Part shown: positions 1 to 5,986 of the stretch, piece by piece
Numbering within the stretch: the stretch's first letter is position 1
Layout of the letters: the number at the start of each line of letters is the position of its first letter
Assembly: GCA_000715605.1 (NCBI GenBank)
Contig: KL568566.1
Coordinates: forward strand, 18,998 to 27,829
Direction: 5' to 3'
Length of the DNA stretch: 8,832 bases
DNA from: Streptomyces speibonae
Lineage (GTDB): Bacteria > Actinomycetota > Actinomycetes > Streptomycetales > Streptomycetaceae
Notes under the pieces: generated by a model
What the model saw: only the letters and a program-made list of their open reading frames with translations
What the model was told of the DNA's origin: nothing
The model's database searches: none
Program-made: the position numbers and the translations under genes

Positions 1-215
1 CTTTCGCCCGCGCGTCTTCATCGGAAGAGCACTTCGTTTCGTTCTGCCTGATCTGCCCCAGTAGCTGTATCAGCGACGAAGCTCGCCACCGCGACGGTGC
101 GGTGCTCCCCGCTTTGTGGACGTGCCAAACATCCGCAGTCCAGGACGTCCTCATTCCGGGTTGTTCCACCCGTCGCCCCGGCGCCTTTCGTTGCGTGAAT
201 GCGAAGGAGCCCGCC
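1..215. other. Upstream region of the corA gene, no convincing gene
   Basis: No gene with good codon usage is visible here, and the stretch is less GC-rich than the coding regions that follow. The corA reading frame stays open from base 3 to its start codon, but this part would be cysteine-rich and has poor third-position GC bias, so it reads as leader DNA rather than protein. No clear TTGACA/TANNNT promoter pair could be picked. A 10-bp palindrome, AGGACGTCCT, lies at 142-151. No riboswitch such as the M-box could be recognised. Confidence 0.5.
204..209 (+). promoter_or_regulatory. Ribosome binding site of corA
   Basis: AAGGAG lies six bases before the ATG at 216. It decides the start, because the same frame remains open far upstream and includes earlier possible start codons such as the one at 102. 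Confidence 0.8.
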
Positions 216-1334
216 ATGTCGATGATCCGCGACCTGCGCGCCGTGGTCCGCCCCGCCTCCCGCATCTCCCTGCGCAAGGAGAGCGGCGCGTACGACACCG
301 TCCGTGACCCCGTGACGGCCACCGCCGTCGTCGACTGCGCCATCTACCGCGACGGCCGGCGCCTGGAGACCGAGGGCCAGCTCACCCCCCAGGAGGCGAT
401 GCGCCTGGTGCGTCGCGACGGGGGCTTCGTCTGGATCGGTCTGCACGAGCCGAACGAGGCCGAATTCGCCGGAATCGCCGCGGAGTTCGGGCTGCACCCG
501 CTGGCCGTGGAGGACGCCGTCCAGGCCCATCAGCGGCCCAAGCTGGAGCGCTACGACGACTCCCTGTTCACGGTGTTCAAGACCATCCACTACGTCGACC
601 ACGACCGGCTCACCGCCAGCAGCGAGGTCGTGCGGACCGGCGAGGTGATGTGCTTCACCGGCCGGGACTTCTTCATCACCGTCCGGCACGGCGGACAGGG
701 CTCGCTGCGGGCCCTCAGGCACCGCCTCCAGGACGACCCCGAGCTGCTGGCCAAGGGCCCCTCGGCCGTGCTGCACGCCATCGCCGACCATGTGGTGGAC
801 GGCTACATCGCGGTCGCCGACGCGGTGCAGGACGACATCGACGAGGTCGAGACGCAGGTCTTCTCGCCGGGCCGCAAAGGGACGCCGCGCGGCACGGACG
901 CCGGGCAGATCTACCAGCTCAAGCGCGAGGTGCTGGAGTTCAAGCGGGCCGTGGCGCCGCTGCTGCGGCCGATGCAGCTGCTGAGCGAGCGGCCGATGCG
1001 GCTGATCGACCCGGACATCCAGAAGTACTTCCGGGACGTGGCCGACCACGTCGCCCGGGTGCAGGAGCAGGTCGTCGGCTTCGACGAACTGCTGAACTCC
1101 ATCCTCCAGGCCAACCTCGCCCAGGCCTCCGTGGCGCAGAACGAGGACATGCGGAAGATCACCTCGTGGGCCGCCATCATCGCCGTGCCGACGATGGTCT
1201 GCGGGGTGTACGGGATGAACTTCGACCACATGCCCGAGACGCACTGGCGGTACGGCTACCCGCTGGTCCTCGGTGTCACGGTGGCCATCTGTCTGGGCAT
1301 CCACCGGACGCTCAAGCGCAACGGGTGGCTCTGA
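216..1334 (+). CDS. corA: CorA-family magnesium/cobalt channel
   Basis: A 372-residue protein of the CorA metal ion transporter family. These form pentameric channels in the cytoplasmic membrane that bring in Mg2+ and, in some members, Co2+ or Ni2+. The family signature GMN is at residues 333-335, at the end of the first membrane helix (about 315-333). The usual acidic loop follows (MPE at 339-341), then a second helix (about 347-364) and a short basic tail ending KRNGWL. The large soluble N-terminal part (about 36-310) has the mixed alpha/beta domain followed by the long helices of the funnel. Length is normal for the family. The start is the ATG at 216 because AAGGAG sits six bases upstream. 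The next gene begins 23 bases after the stop. An MgtE-like Mg2+-sensor protein is encoded about 1.5 kb downstream. The family call is firm; ion preference is not visible in the sequence. Confidence 0.95.
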   Translation: MSMIRDLRAVVRPASRISLRKESGAYDTVRDPVTATAVVDCAIYRDGRRLETEGQLTPQEAMRLVRRDGGFVWIGLHEPNEAEFAGIAAEFGLHPLAVEDAVQAHQRPKLERYDDSLFTVFKTIHYVDHDRLTASSEVVRTGEVMCFTGRDFFITVRHGGQGSLRALRHRLQDDPELLAKGPSAVLHAIADHVVDGYIAVADAVQDDIDEVETQVFSPGRKGTPRGTDAGQIYQLKREVLEFKRAVAPLLRPMQLLSERPMRLIDPDIQKYFRDVADHVARVQEQVVGFDELLNSILQANLAQASVAQNEDMRKITSWAAIIAVPTMVCGVYGMNFDHMPETHWRYGYPLVLGVTVAICLGIHRTLKRNGWL

Positions 1335-1344
1335 GGGGCCTGGA

Positions 1345-1350
1345 TAGGCT
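1345..1350 (+). promoter_or_regulatory. Candidate -10 element of a leaderless promoter
   Basis: TAGGCT fits the TANNNT -10 consensus and lies exactly seven bases before the ATG at 1358, so transcription would start at or next to the A of the start codon. No Shine-Dalgarno sequence stands at the proper distance from that ATG, which supports a leaderless mRNA. No good -35 hexamer is visible 17-19 bases upstream. Confidence 0.5.
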
Positions 1351-1357
1351 GGGCGCC

Positions 1358-1873
1358 ATGACAAGCGAGCTGCTCGACCGGGCCCTCATCGAGGAGGCCA
1401 CGAAGAAGTCCGGCCTCATCTGGGTCAAGGGGCCCGGGGTCCCGGCCCGCGCGCTGTGGCACGTGTGGCACGAGGGCGCCGCGTGCGTGATCGGCGACGG
1501 GCCCGGGGAGCAGCCGCTGCCGGGGCTGTCCGACGGCGGGCCGGCCGAGGTCACCGTGCGCAGCAAGGACAAGGGCGGCCGGCTGGTCTCCTGGTCCGCG
1601 ACGGTGGCGGAGCTGCCGCCGGGCTCCGAGGCCTGGGAGGCGGCCGTCGCCGAGCTCAAGGGCAAGCGGCTCAACGCCCCGGACGCCGAGACGATGCCGG
1701 AGCGCTGGGCCCGCGAGTGCCGGGTGCTGCGCCTGGAGCCGACCGGCGCGCTCGCACCGCTCCCCGACGGCTCGCTGGCCGAGGCCCCGCTGCCGACCCC
1801 GGTGACCACGCGGCGGCCGGTCCCCGCGGGGCTGCCGAAGCTGCTGTTGAAGAAGAAGCGGCGCAAGCGCTAG
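1358..1873 (+). CDS. Conserved protein of unknown function with polybasic C-terminus
   Basis: A 171-residue soluble protein that I cannot assign with confidence. The N-terminal 130 residues read as alternating strands and short helices, with several tryptophans (W22, W34, W37, W79, W93, W117). A helix (about 91-103) is followed by a segment ending in RVLRLEPTG (122-130). This layout is reminiscent of the flavin/F420-binding split-barrel proteins (pyridoxamine-phosphate-oxidase-like), but that is only an impression. A proline- and alanine-rich linker (131-160) leads to a tail of seven consecutive basic residues (KKKRRKR, 165-171). There is no signal peptide or membrane helix. The start lacks a Shine-Dalgarno site and lies seven bases after TAGGCT, so it is probably translated from a leaderless mRNA rather than only as part of a corA operon. 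Its stop is 13 bases from that of the convergent lipoprotein gene. Confidence 0.8.
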   Translation: MTSELLDRALIEEATKKSGLIWVKGPGVPARALWHVWHEGAACVIGDGPGEQPLPGLSDGGPAEVTVRSKDKGGRLVSWSATVAELPPGSEAWEAAVAELKGKRLNAPDAETMPERWARECRVLRLEPTGALAPLPDGSLAEAPLPTPVTTRRPVPAGLPKLLLKKKRRKR

Positions 1874-1886
1874 CGAGGGGCGGGCC

Positions 1887-2648
1887 CTACGACGTCGGGA
1901 GCTGCTTGCCGTAGTCGAGGGTCTCGTCCTTGGCCGGCTTCTCCAGGGGAAAGTCGGTGCCCCAGTCCGAGAAAGTGAGGGTGCCGGCCTTCCCGGCCCG
2001 CACCAGGCGCACCGGGTAGGGCTTGCCCTCGAGCGAGACGTCCAGGGTGCCGCCGGAGCCCTGGTCGCCGGTGACGCGGATGGTGCGCAGGCCGGACTGC
2101 TCGTGGTGGCCGTCGGTGGCCAGTTCGCCGTGCAGGGTCAGCAGACCGCTGAGCAGCACACTCTTATCGGTGAACCCGATGAACTTCTTGTACGACGGAT
2201 CGCCCTGCGGCACCTTCACATACTTCTCGGCGAGCTTGCCGGCCGCCGCCGTGTCCGCCTTGCCGCCGTCCTTGCCCTCCCCACCGCTCCCCCGCCCCCA
2301 GAACTCGGCACCGGCCTTCAGATACAGCTCGTCGTCGATCCGCAGCAGGCGAAACGTCTCCCCCTTGGTGGTGACCGAGCCGATGCCGCCCTCCTCCTTC
2401 AGCCGCATGTCCAGCGTGTAGGCGCGTCCGCTGGTGACGACGGTGCCGTGCAGCCGCACCGTGCCGACCGACTCGGCGGCCTGCTGGGCTCTGCCCTGGA
2501 TCTGGTCGGCGGGCAGTTTCCCGACACCGTTGGTGCCCTCGTTCGGATCCTCGGAACATCCCGTGAGCGCCGTTCCCGTGACGAGCAGTGCGCACGCGGC
2601 GCCGGCCAGCACGGCCCTGCGGGAACGGCCCTGGGAGATCGAAGTCAC
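1887..2648 (-). CDS. LppX/LprG-like lipoprotein
   Basis: A 253-residue predicted lipoprotein. The signal peptide has the arginine pair S-R-R-A-V-L at residues 9-14, a hydrophobic core to about residue 27, and the lipobox LTGC with the lipidated cysteine at 31. The pattern fits Tat-dependent lipoprotein export, which is common in Streptomyces. The mature part begins with a short polar spacer, followed by a beta-rich domain resembling the actinobacterial LppX_LprAFG family. That family has a half-barrel fold and in mycobacteria binds or moves lipids and glycolipids. A glycine/lysine-rich loop interrupts the domain at about 118-131. The start is GTG at 2646-2648, with GAGAGG about ten bases upstream in the mRNA. 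It is transcribed divergently from the MgtE-like gene and converges on the preceding small gene. The lipoprotein call is strong; the family call is moderate and the ligand is unknown. Confidence 0.85.
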   Translation of the reverse strand: MTSISQGRSRRAVLAGAACALLVTGTALTGCSEDPNEGTNGVGKLPADQIQGRAQQAAESVGTVRLHGTVVTSGRAYTLDMRLKEEGGIGSVTTKGETFRLLRIDDELYLKAGAEFWGRGSGGEGKDGGKADTAAAGKLAEKYVKVPQGDPSYKKFIGFTDKSVLLSGLLTLHGELATDGHHEQSGLRTIRVTGDQGSGGTLDVSLEGKPYPVRLVRAGKAGTLTFSDWGTDFPLEKPAKDETLDYGKQLPTS

Positions 2649-2721
2649 AGGTGGGCTGCCTCTCTGACGGGGGACCTGATCGGCGTACCGCAGAGTACCG
2701 GGGCCCGGGGGGCCGGGCGGA

Positions 2722-2741
2722 GCCGGTCCGTCCGGACCGGC
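2722..2741. repeat. 8-bp inverted repeat in the divergent promoter region
   Basis: GCCGGTCC and GGACCGGC are perfect inverted copies separated by GTCC. The position between two divergent genes suits either an operator or a small hairpin. In such GC-rich DNA a repeat of this size can also arise by chance. Confidence 0.5.
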
Positions 2742-2848
2742 CGCGGGCGCACGGCCGATCGGGACGGGCTAGCCTGAAGCCCACCCGAGCGGGCAATCCG
2801 GATAACGAACGCAGCAGGCAGTACACGGCAACGAAAGACCCCGCACGC

Positions 2849-2855
2849 AAAGGAG
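2849..2855 (+). promoter_or_regulatory. Ribosome binding site of the MgtE-like gene
   Basis: AAAGGAG lies eight bases before the ATG at 2864. It fixes the start there, although the frame is open further upstream to 2588. Confidence 0.8.
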
Positions 2856-2863
2856 CCGCCGCC

Positions 2864-4147
2864 ATGGCAGCCGGTGCCCCCCGGTTCTTCGTCTCCCATC
2901 TCTCCGGTGTCGCCGTCTTCGATCCGGCGGGCGACCAGGTGGGGCGCGTGCGCGATCTGGTGGTCATCCTGCGGCCCGGCCGGCGTCCGCCGAGGCTGCT
3001 GGGCATGGTCGTCGAGCTCTCCACGCGGCGGCGCATCTTCCTGCCCATGAACCGGGTGACCGCCGTGCAGGCCGGCCAGGTGATCACGACCGGGGTGCTC
3101 AATGTGCGGCGCTTCGAGCAGCGGCCCACCGAGCGGCTCGTCTTCGGCGAGCTCCTGGACCGCCGGGTGACGCTGGTGGAGACCGGCGAGGAGGTCACCG
3201 TCCTCGATCTGTCGGTGCACCAGCTGCCGGCCCGCCGCGAGTGGGAGATCGACCGGGTCTTCGTGCGCAAGGGGAAGAAGGGCGGGGCGTTCCGGCGCGG
3301 CAAGGGGGAGGCGCTGACCGTCGAGTGGTCCGCGGTGACCGGGTTCTCGCTGGAGGAGGACGCGCAGGGCGCCGAGAACCTGCTCGCCACCTTCGAGCAG
3401 CTGCGCCCGGCCGACCTCGCCAATGTGCTGCACCACCTCTCCCCCAAGCGGCGCGCCGAGGTGGCCGCCGCGCTCGACGACGACCGGCTCGCCGACGTGC
3501 TGGAGGAGCTGCCCGAGGACGACCAGGTCGAGGTCCTGGGCGTGCTCGCGGAGGAGCGGGCCGCCGACGTGCTGGAGGCGATGGACCCCGACGACGCGGC
3601 CGACCTGCTCGGTGAGCTGCCGGAGGCGGACAAGGAGCGGCTGCTGAGCCTGATGCAGCCCGCCGACGCGGCCGACATGCGGCGCCTGATGTCGTACGAG
3701 GAGCACACGGCGGGCGGGCTGATGACGACCGAGCCCATCGTGCTGCGGCCCGACGCGACCGTCGCCGACGCCCTGGCCCGGATCCGCGAGCCCGACCTCT
3801 CCCCCGCGCACGCCGCGCAGGTCTACGTGTGCCGCCCGCCCGAGGAGACGCCGACCGGCAAGTACCTGGGCACCGTGCACTTCCAGCGACTGCTGCGCGA
3901 CCCTCCGTACACGCTGGTCGGTTCGATGCTGGACGACGATCTCCAGCCGCTGGAGCCGGACGCGGCGCTGCCCGTGGTCGCCGGGTTCTTCGCCACGTAC
4001 GACATGGTGGCGGCGCCCGTGGTCGACGAGGCGGGGTCGCTGCTCGGCGCGGTGACCGTGGACGACGTGCTCGACCACATGCTCCCGGACGACTGGCGGG
4101 AGAACGAGTTCCACCTCGGCGAGGAGGTGGCGCCCGATGGCTCCTGA
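2864..4147 (+). CDS. Soluble MgtE-N/CBS-domain protein with PRC-barrel-like N-terminus
   Basis: A 427-residue protein carrying the cytosolic sensor half of the MgtE Mg2+ channel without its membrane half. Residues about 8-75 and 92-162 look like two PRC-barrel-type beta domains. The MgtE-N superhelix follows at about 172-278, with acidic repeats such as LEELPEDDQ (213-221) and EAMDPDDAADLL (238-249). A CBS pair spans about 282-408; its second half has the MgtE-like stretch YDMVAAPVVDEAG (379-391) and TVDDVLD (398-404). In MgtE channels these domains bind Mg2+ and close the pore when Mg2+ is plentiful. Here the protein ends 23 residues after TVDDVLD, and no hydrophobic helix exists anywhere, so it cannot itself be a transporter. 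It overlaps the DUF1003 gene by 11 bases, implying translational coupling and a membrane partner. Databases may label it a magnesium transporter, which would be misleading. The domain calls are firm; a role as Mg2+ or nucleotide sensor is inference. Confidence 0.92.
   Translation: MAAGAPRFFVSHLSGVAVFDPAGDQVGRVRDLVVILRPGRRPPRLLGMVVELSTRRRIFLPMNRVTAVQAGQVITTGVLNVRRFEQRPTERLVFGELLDRRVTLVETGEEVTVLDLSVHQLPARREWEIDRVFVRKGKKGGAFRRGKGEALTVEWSAVTGFSLEEDAQGAENLLATFEQLRPADLANVLHHLSPKRRAEVAAALDDDRLADVLEELPEDDQVEVLGVLAEERAADVLEAMDPDDAADLLGELPEADKERLLSLMQPADAADMRRLMSYEEHTAGGLMTTEPIVLRPDATVADALARIREPDLSPAHAAQVYVCRPPEETPTGKYLGTVHFQRLLRDPPYTLVGSMLDDDLQPLEPDAALPVVAGFFATYDMVAAPVVDEAGSLLGAVTVDDVLDHMLPDDWRENEFHLGEEVAPDGS
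4121..4130 (+). promoter_or_regulatory. Ribosome binding site of the DUF1003 gene inside the preceding gene
   Basis: GAGGAGGTGG lies within the last codons of the MgtE-like gene, six bases before the ATG at 4137. The overlap suggests that ribosomes finishing the first gene can begin the second. Confidence 0.8.
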
Positions 4148-4745
4148 GCGCGACGGCACACGCGAGCGGGTGCCGGTCGGGGCCACCGCCGCCGGGCGCC
4201 CCCGCACGCCCCGGCTGGACCAGCCGCGGCCGCCCCGGCGCCGCCTCCTGCCCGAGTGGGACCCGGACGCCTTCGGGCGGCTGTCGGAGCGGATCGCGCG
4301 CTTCATCGGCACCGGGCGGTTCCTGGCCTGGATGACGGTCGTCATCATCCTGTGGGTGCTGTGGAACGTGTCCATGCCGAAGTCGCTGCGCTTCGACGAG
4401 TACCCGTTCATCTTCCTGACGCTGGCGCTGTCCCTGCAGGCCTCCTACGCCGCCCCGCTGATCCTGCTGGCGCAGAACCGGCAGGACGACCGCGACCGGG
4501 TGAACCTGGAGCAGGACCGCAAGCAGAATGAGCGGTCGATCGCGGACACCGAGTATCTGACCCGGGAGATCGCCGCCCTGCGGATCGGGCTCGGGGAGGT
4601 GGCCACCCGGGACTGGATCCGCTCCGAGCTGCAGGACGTGGTCAAGGAGCTGGAGGGACGCCACAACGGGCACAAGGACCATCACGGGTCATTCCCGGCC
4701 ATGCGGGCGGAACGGCCGCCGGGACGTGACGCAGAAGACCGCTGA
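4137..4745 (+). CDS. DUF1003 family two-helix membrane protein
   Basis: A 202-residue protein with the hallmarks of DUF1003. FIGTGRF (56-62) precedes the first membrane helix (about 63-79, ending LWVLWN). FDEYPFIFL (86-94) leads into the second helix (about 90-111). The conserved QNRQDDRDR stretch follows at 113-121. The rest (about 122-174) is a charged helix likely to form a coiled coil. The N-terminal 40 residues are rich in arginine and proline and probably disordered and cytoplasmic. Near the C-terminus are four histidines in eight residues (H176, H179, H182, H183), a possible metal-binding patch. The family has no established biochemical function. The start overlaps the end of the MgtE-N/CBS gene by 11 bases and has a strong ribosome site, so the two products are probably made together. 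Inference: it is the membrane anchor or effector of the soluble sensor. Confidence 0.92.
   Translation: MAPERDGTRERVPVGATAAGRPRTPRLDQPRPPRRRLLPEWDPDAFGRLSERIARFIGTGRFLAWMTVVIILWVLWNVSMPKSLRFDEYPFIFLTLALSLQASYAAPLILLAQNRQDDRDRVNLEQDRKQNERSIADTEYLTREIAALRIGLGEVATRDWIRSELQDVVKELEGRHNGHKDHHGSFPAMRAERPPGRDAEDR
4662..4685 (+). other. Histidine cluster in the DUF1003 protein
   Basis: The codons for residues 176-183 encode HNGHKDHH, four histidines and one aspartate in eight residues, just after the coiled-coil helix. This could bind divalent metal ions. I do not recall it as part of the family consensus. Confidence 0.4.
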
Positions 4746-4750
4746 CGTCC

Positions 4751-4781
4751 TTACCGGCGGGTGTACCCGGCGCCGTACCAT
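4751..4781 (+). promoter_or_regulatory. Candidate leaderless promoter of mrp
   Basis: TACCAT at 4776-4781 fits the -10 consensus and lies seven bases before the ATG at 4789, the same spacing seen at 1345-1358. TTACCG at 4751-4756 is a modest -35 candidate with a 19-base spacer. The spacer holds a near-palindrome, CGGGT-GT-ACCCG (4758-4769), that could be an operator. No Shine-Dalgarno site precedes the ATG, in keeping with a leaderless mRNA. Confidence 0.5.
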
Positions 4782-4788
4782 CGTCCTT

Positions 4789-5922
4789 ATGGCTACGGAA
4801 GACGCGGTGCGCGAAGCACTGGCGACGGTGAACGACCCCGAGATCAACCGGCCCATCACCGAGCTGGGGATGGTCAAATCGGTGGAGATCGGTGCGGACG
4901 GTGCGGTCGCGGTCACCGTGTACCTGACGGTCTCCGGCTGCCCCATGCGGGACACCATCACGCAGCGCGTGACGGACGCGGTCTCCCGGGTCGACGGTGT
5001 CACCCGGGTCGACGTCACGCTGGACGTCATGAGCGACGAGCAGCGCAAGGAGCTGGCGAACGCCCTGCGCGGCGGCCAGGCCGAGCGCGAGGTGCCCTTC
5101 GCCAAGCCGGGCAGCCTGACCCGGGTGTACGCGGTCGCCTCCGGCAAGGGCGGCGTCGGCAAGTCGTCGGTGACGGTGAACCTGGCGGCGGCGATGGCGG
5201 CCGACGGGCTGAAGGTCGGGGTCGTGGACGCCGACATCTACGGCCACTCCGTCCCGCGCATGCTGGGCGCCGACGGACGTCCCACCCAGGTCGAGAACAT
5301 GATCATGCCGCCGTCGGCGAACGGCGTGAAGGTCATCTCCATCGGCATGTTCACCCCGGGCAACGCGCCGGTGGTGTGGCGCGGCCCGATGCTGCACCGG
5401 GCGCTCCAGCAGTTCCTCGCGGACGTGTACTGGGGCGACCTGGACGTGCTGCTGCTCGACCTGCCGCCCGGCACCGGCGACATCGCGATCTCCGTGGCCC
5501 AGCTGGTGCCGAACGCCGAGATCCTCGTCGTCACCACGCCCCAGCAGGCGGCGGCCGAGGTGGCCGAGCGGGCCGGGTCGATCGCCGTGCAGACGCATCA
5601 GAAGATCGTCGGTGTGGTCGAGAACATGTCCGGGCTGCCCTGCCCGCACTGCGGCGAGATGGTCGACGTCTTCGGCACGGGCGGCGGCCAGACGGTCGCC
5701 GACGGCCTGACCCGGACGACCGGTGCGACGGTCCCGGTGCTCGGCGCCATCCCGATCGACGTCCGGCTGCGCGAGGGCGGCGACGAGGGCCGGCCCGTGG
5801 TCCTGTCCGACCCGGAGTCCCCGGCGGGCTCGGCGCTGCGTTCGATCGCGGGCAAGCTGGGCGGACGCCAGCGAGGGCTCGCGGGCATGTCGCTGGGCAT
5901 CACGCCGCGCAACAAGTTCTGA
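4789..5922 (+). CDS. mrp: Mrp/ApbC-type iron-sulfur carrier P-loop ATPase
   Basis: A 377-residue cytoplasmic ATPase of the Mrp/NBP35 group, which bind an Fe-S cluster and pass it to apoproteins. The N-terminal 80 or so residues are a MIP18/DUF59 domain (DPEINRPITELGM, 16-28; conserved cysteine C51 in SGCPMRD). The ATPase domain has the deviant Walker A GKGGVGKSS at 119-127, DADIYGHSVPR at 147-157 and DLPPGTGD at 224-231. The cluster-binding pair CPHC is at 285-288, expected to bridge a dimer. The order and length match actinobacterial Mrp proteins. The frame extends back to a GTG at 4726, but the ATG at 4789 is preferred because the MIP18 domain begins right after it and a -10 element sits seven bases before it. 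It follows the DUF1003 gene by 43 bases on the same strand and may be expressed partly by read-through. A strong hairpin follows the stop. Confidence 0.95.
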   Translation: MATEDAVREALATVNDPEINRPITELGMVKSVEIGADGAVAVTVYLTVSGCPMRDTITQRVTDAVSRVDGVTRVDVTLDVMSDEQRKELANALRGGQAEREVPFAKPGSLTRVYAVASGKGGVGKSSVTVNLAAAMAADGLKVGVVDADIYGHSVPRMLGADGRPTQVENMIMPPSANGVKVISIGMFTPGNAPVVWRGPMLHRALQQFLADVYWGDLDVLLLDLPPGTGDIAISVAQLVPNAEILVVTTPQQAAAEVAERAGSIAVQTHQKIVGVVENMSGLPCPHCGEMVDVFGTGGGQTVADGLTRTTGATVPVLGAIPIDVRLREGGDEGRPVVLSDPESPAGSALRSIAGKLGGRQRGLAGMSLGITPRNKF

Positions 5923-5941
5923 GCGGTCGGCCGCTGGTCAA

Positions 5942-5978
5942 GGTGAGGGCGCCGTCCCGTGCGGACGGCGCCCTCACC
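5942..5978. terminator. Perfect 16-bp hairpin between convergent genes
   Basis: GGTGAGGGCGCCGTCC (5942-5957) pairs perfectly with 5963-5978 around a five-base CGTGC loop. It starts 20 bases after the mrp stop and lies beyond the stop of the minus-strand gene ending at 6031. It has no T-run on either strand, as is common for Streptomyces terminators, and can act in both directions. Confidence 0.85.
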
Positions 5979-5986
5979 CACGTGCG

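Larger units (their letters stand above)
2649..2863. promoter_or_regulatory. Divergent promoter region
   Basis: This 215-base region separates the minus-strand lipoprotein gene from the plus-strand MgtE-like gene and should carry promoters for both. For the plus strand, TAGCCT at 2770-2775 is the best -10 match, which would give a leader of about 80 bases. For the minus strand, TACTCT (complement of 2692-2697) is the best match. Neither has a convincing -35 hexamer, so both are weak calls. A perfect 8-bp inverted repeat with a 4-base spacer lies between them at 2722-2741. Confidence 0.45.

Noticed and set aside
1..215. Mg2+-sensing M-box riboswitch before corA
   Set aside because: I could not recognise the conserved M-box segments, and no transcription start is clear. 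A covariance search would be needed to say more.
18..1364. 448-residue open frame on the minus strand opposite corA
   Set aside because: It is the antisense shadow of a GC-rich gene: histidine-, arginine- and valine-rich, no recognisable family, no ribosome site, and fully covered by the well-supported corA.
1868..1886. Terminator between the convergent genes at 1873 and 1887
   Set aside because: Only an 8-bp palindrome (CGCTAGCG, 1868-1875) around the stop codon is present, with no stem of useful length in the 13-base gap.
2864..4147. A complete MgtE magnesium transporter
   Set aside because: No hydrophobic segment long enough to cross a membrane occurs in the 427 residues, so the channel domain is absent rather than hidden.
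2645..4685. Long minus-strand frames opposite the MgtE-like and DUF1003 genes
   Set aside because: They are low-complexity, rich in arginine, proline, glycine or histidine, typical of antisense frames in high-GC DNA, and conflict with two clear genes.
4726..4788. Upstream GTG start for mrp adding 21 residues
   Set aside because: It would overlap the DUF1003 gene and precede the normal start of the MIP18 domain, and the sequence between has promoter features.
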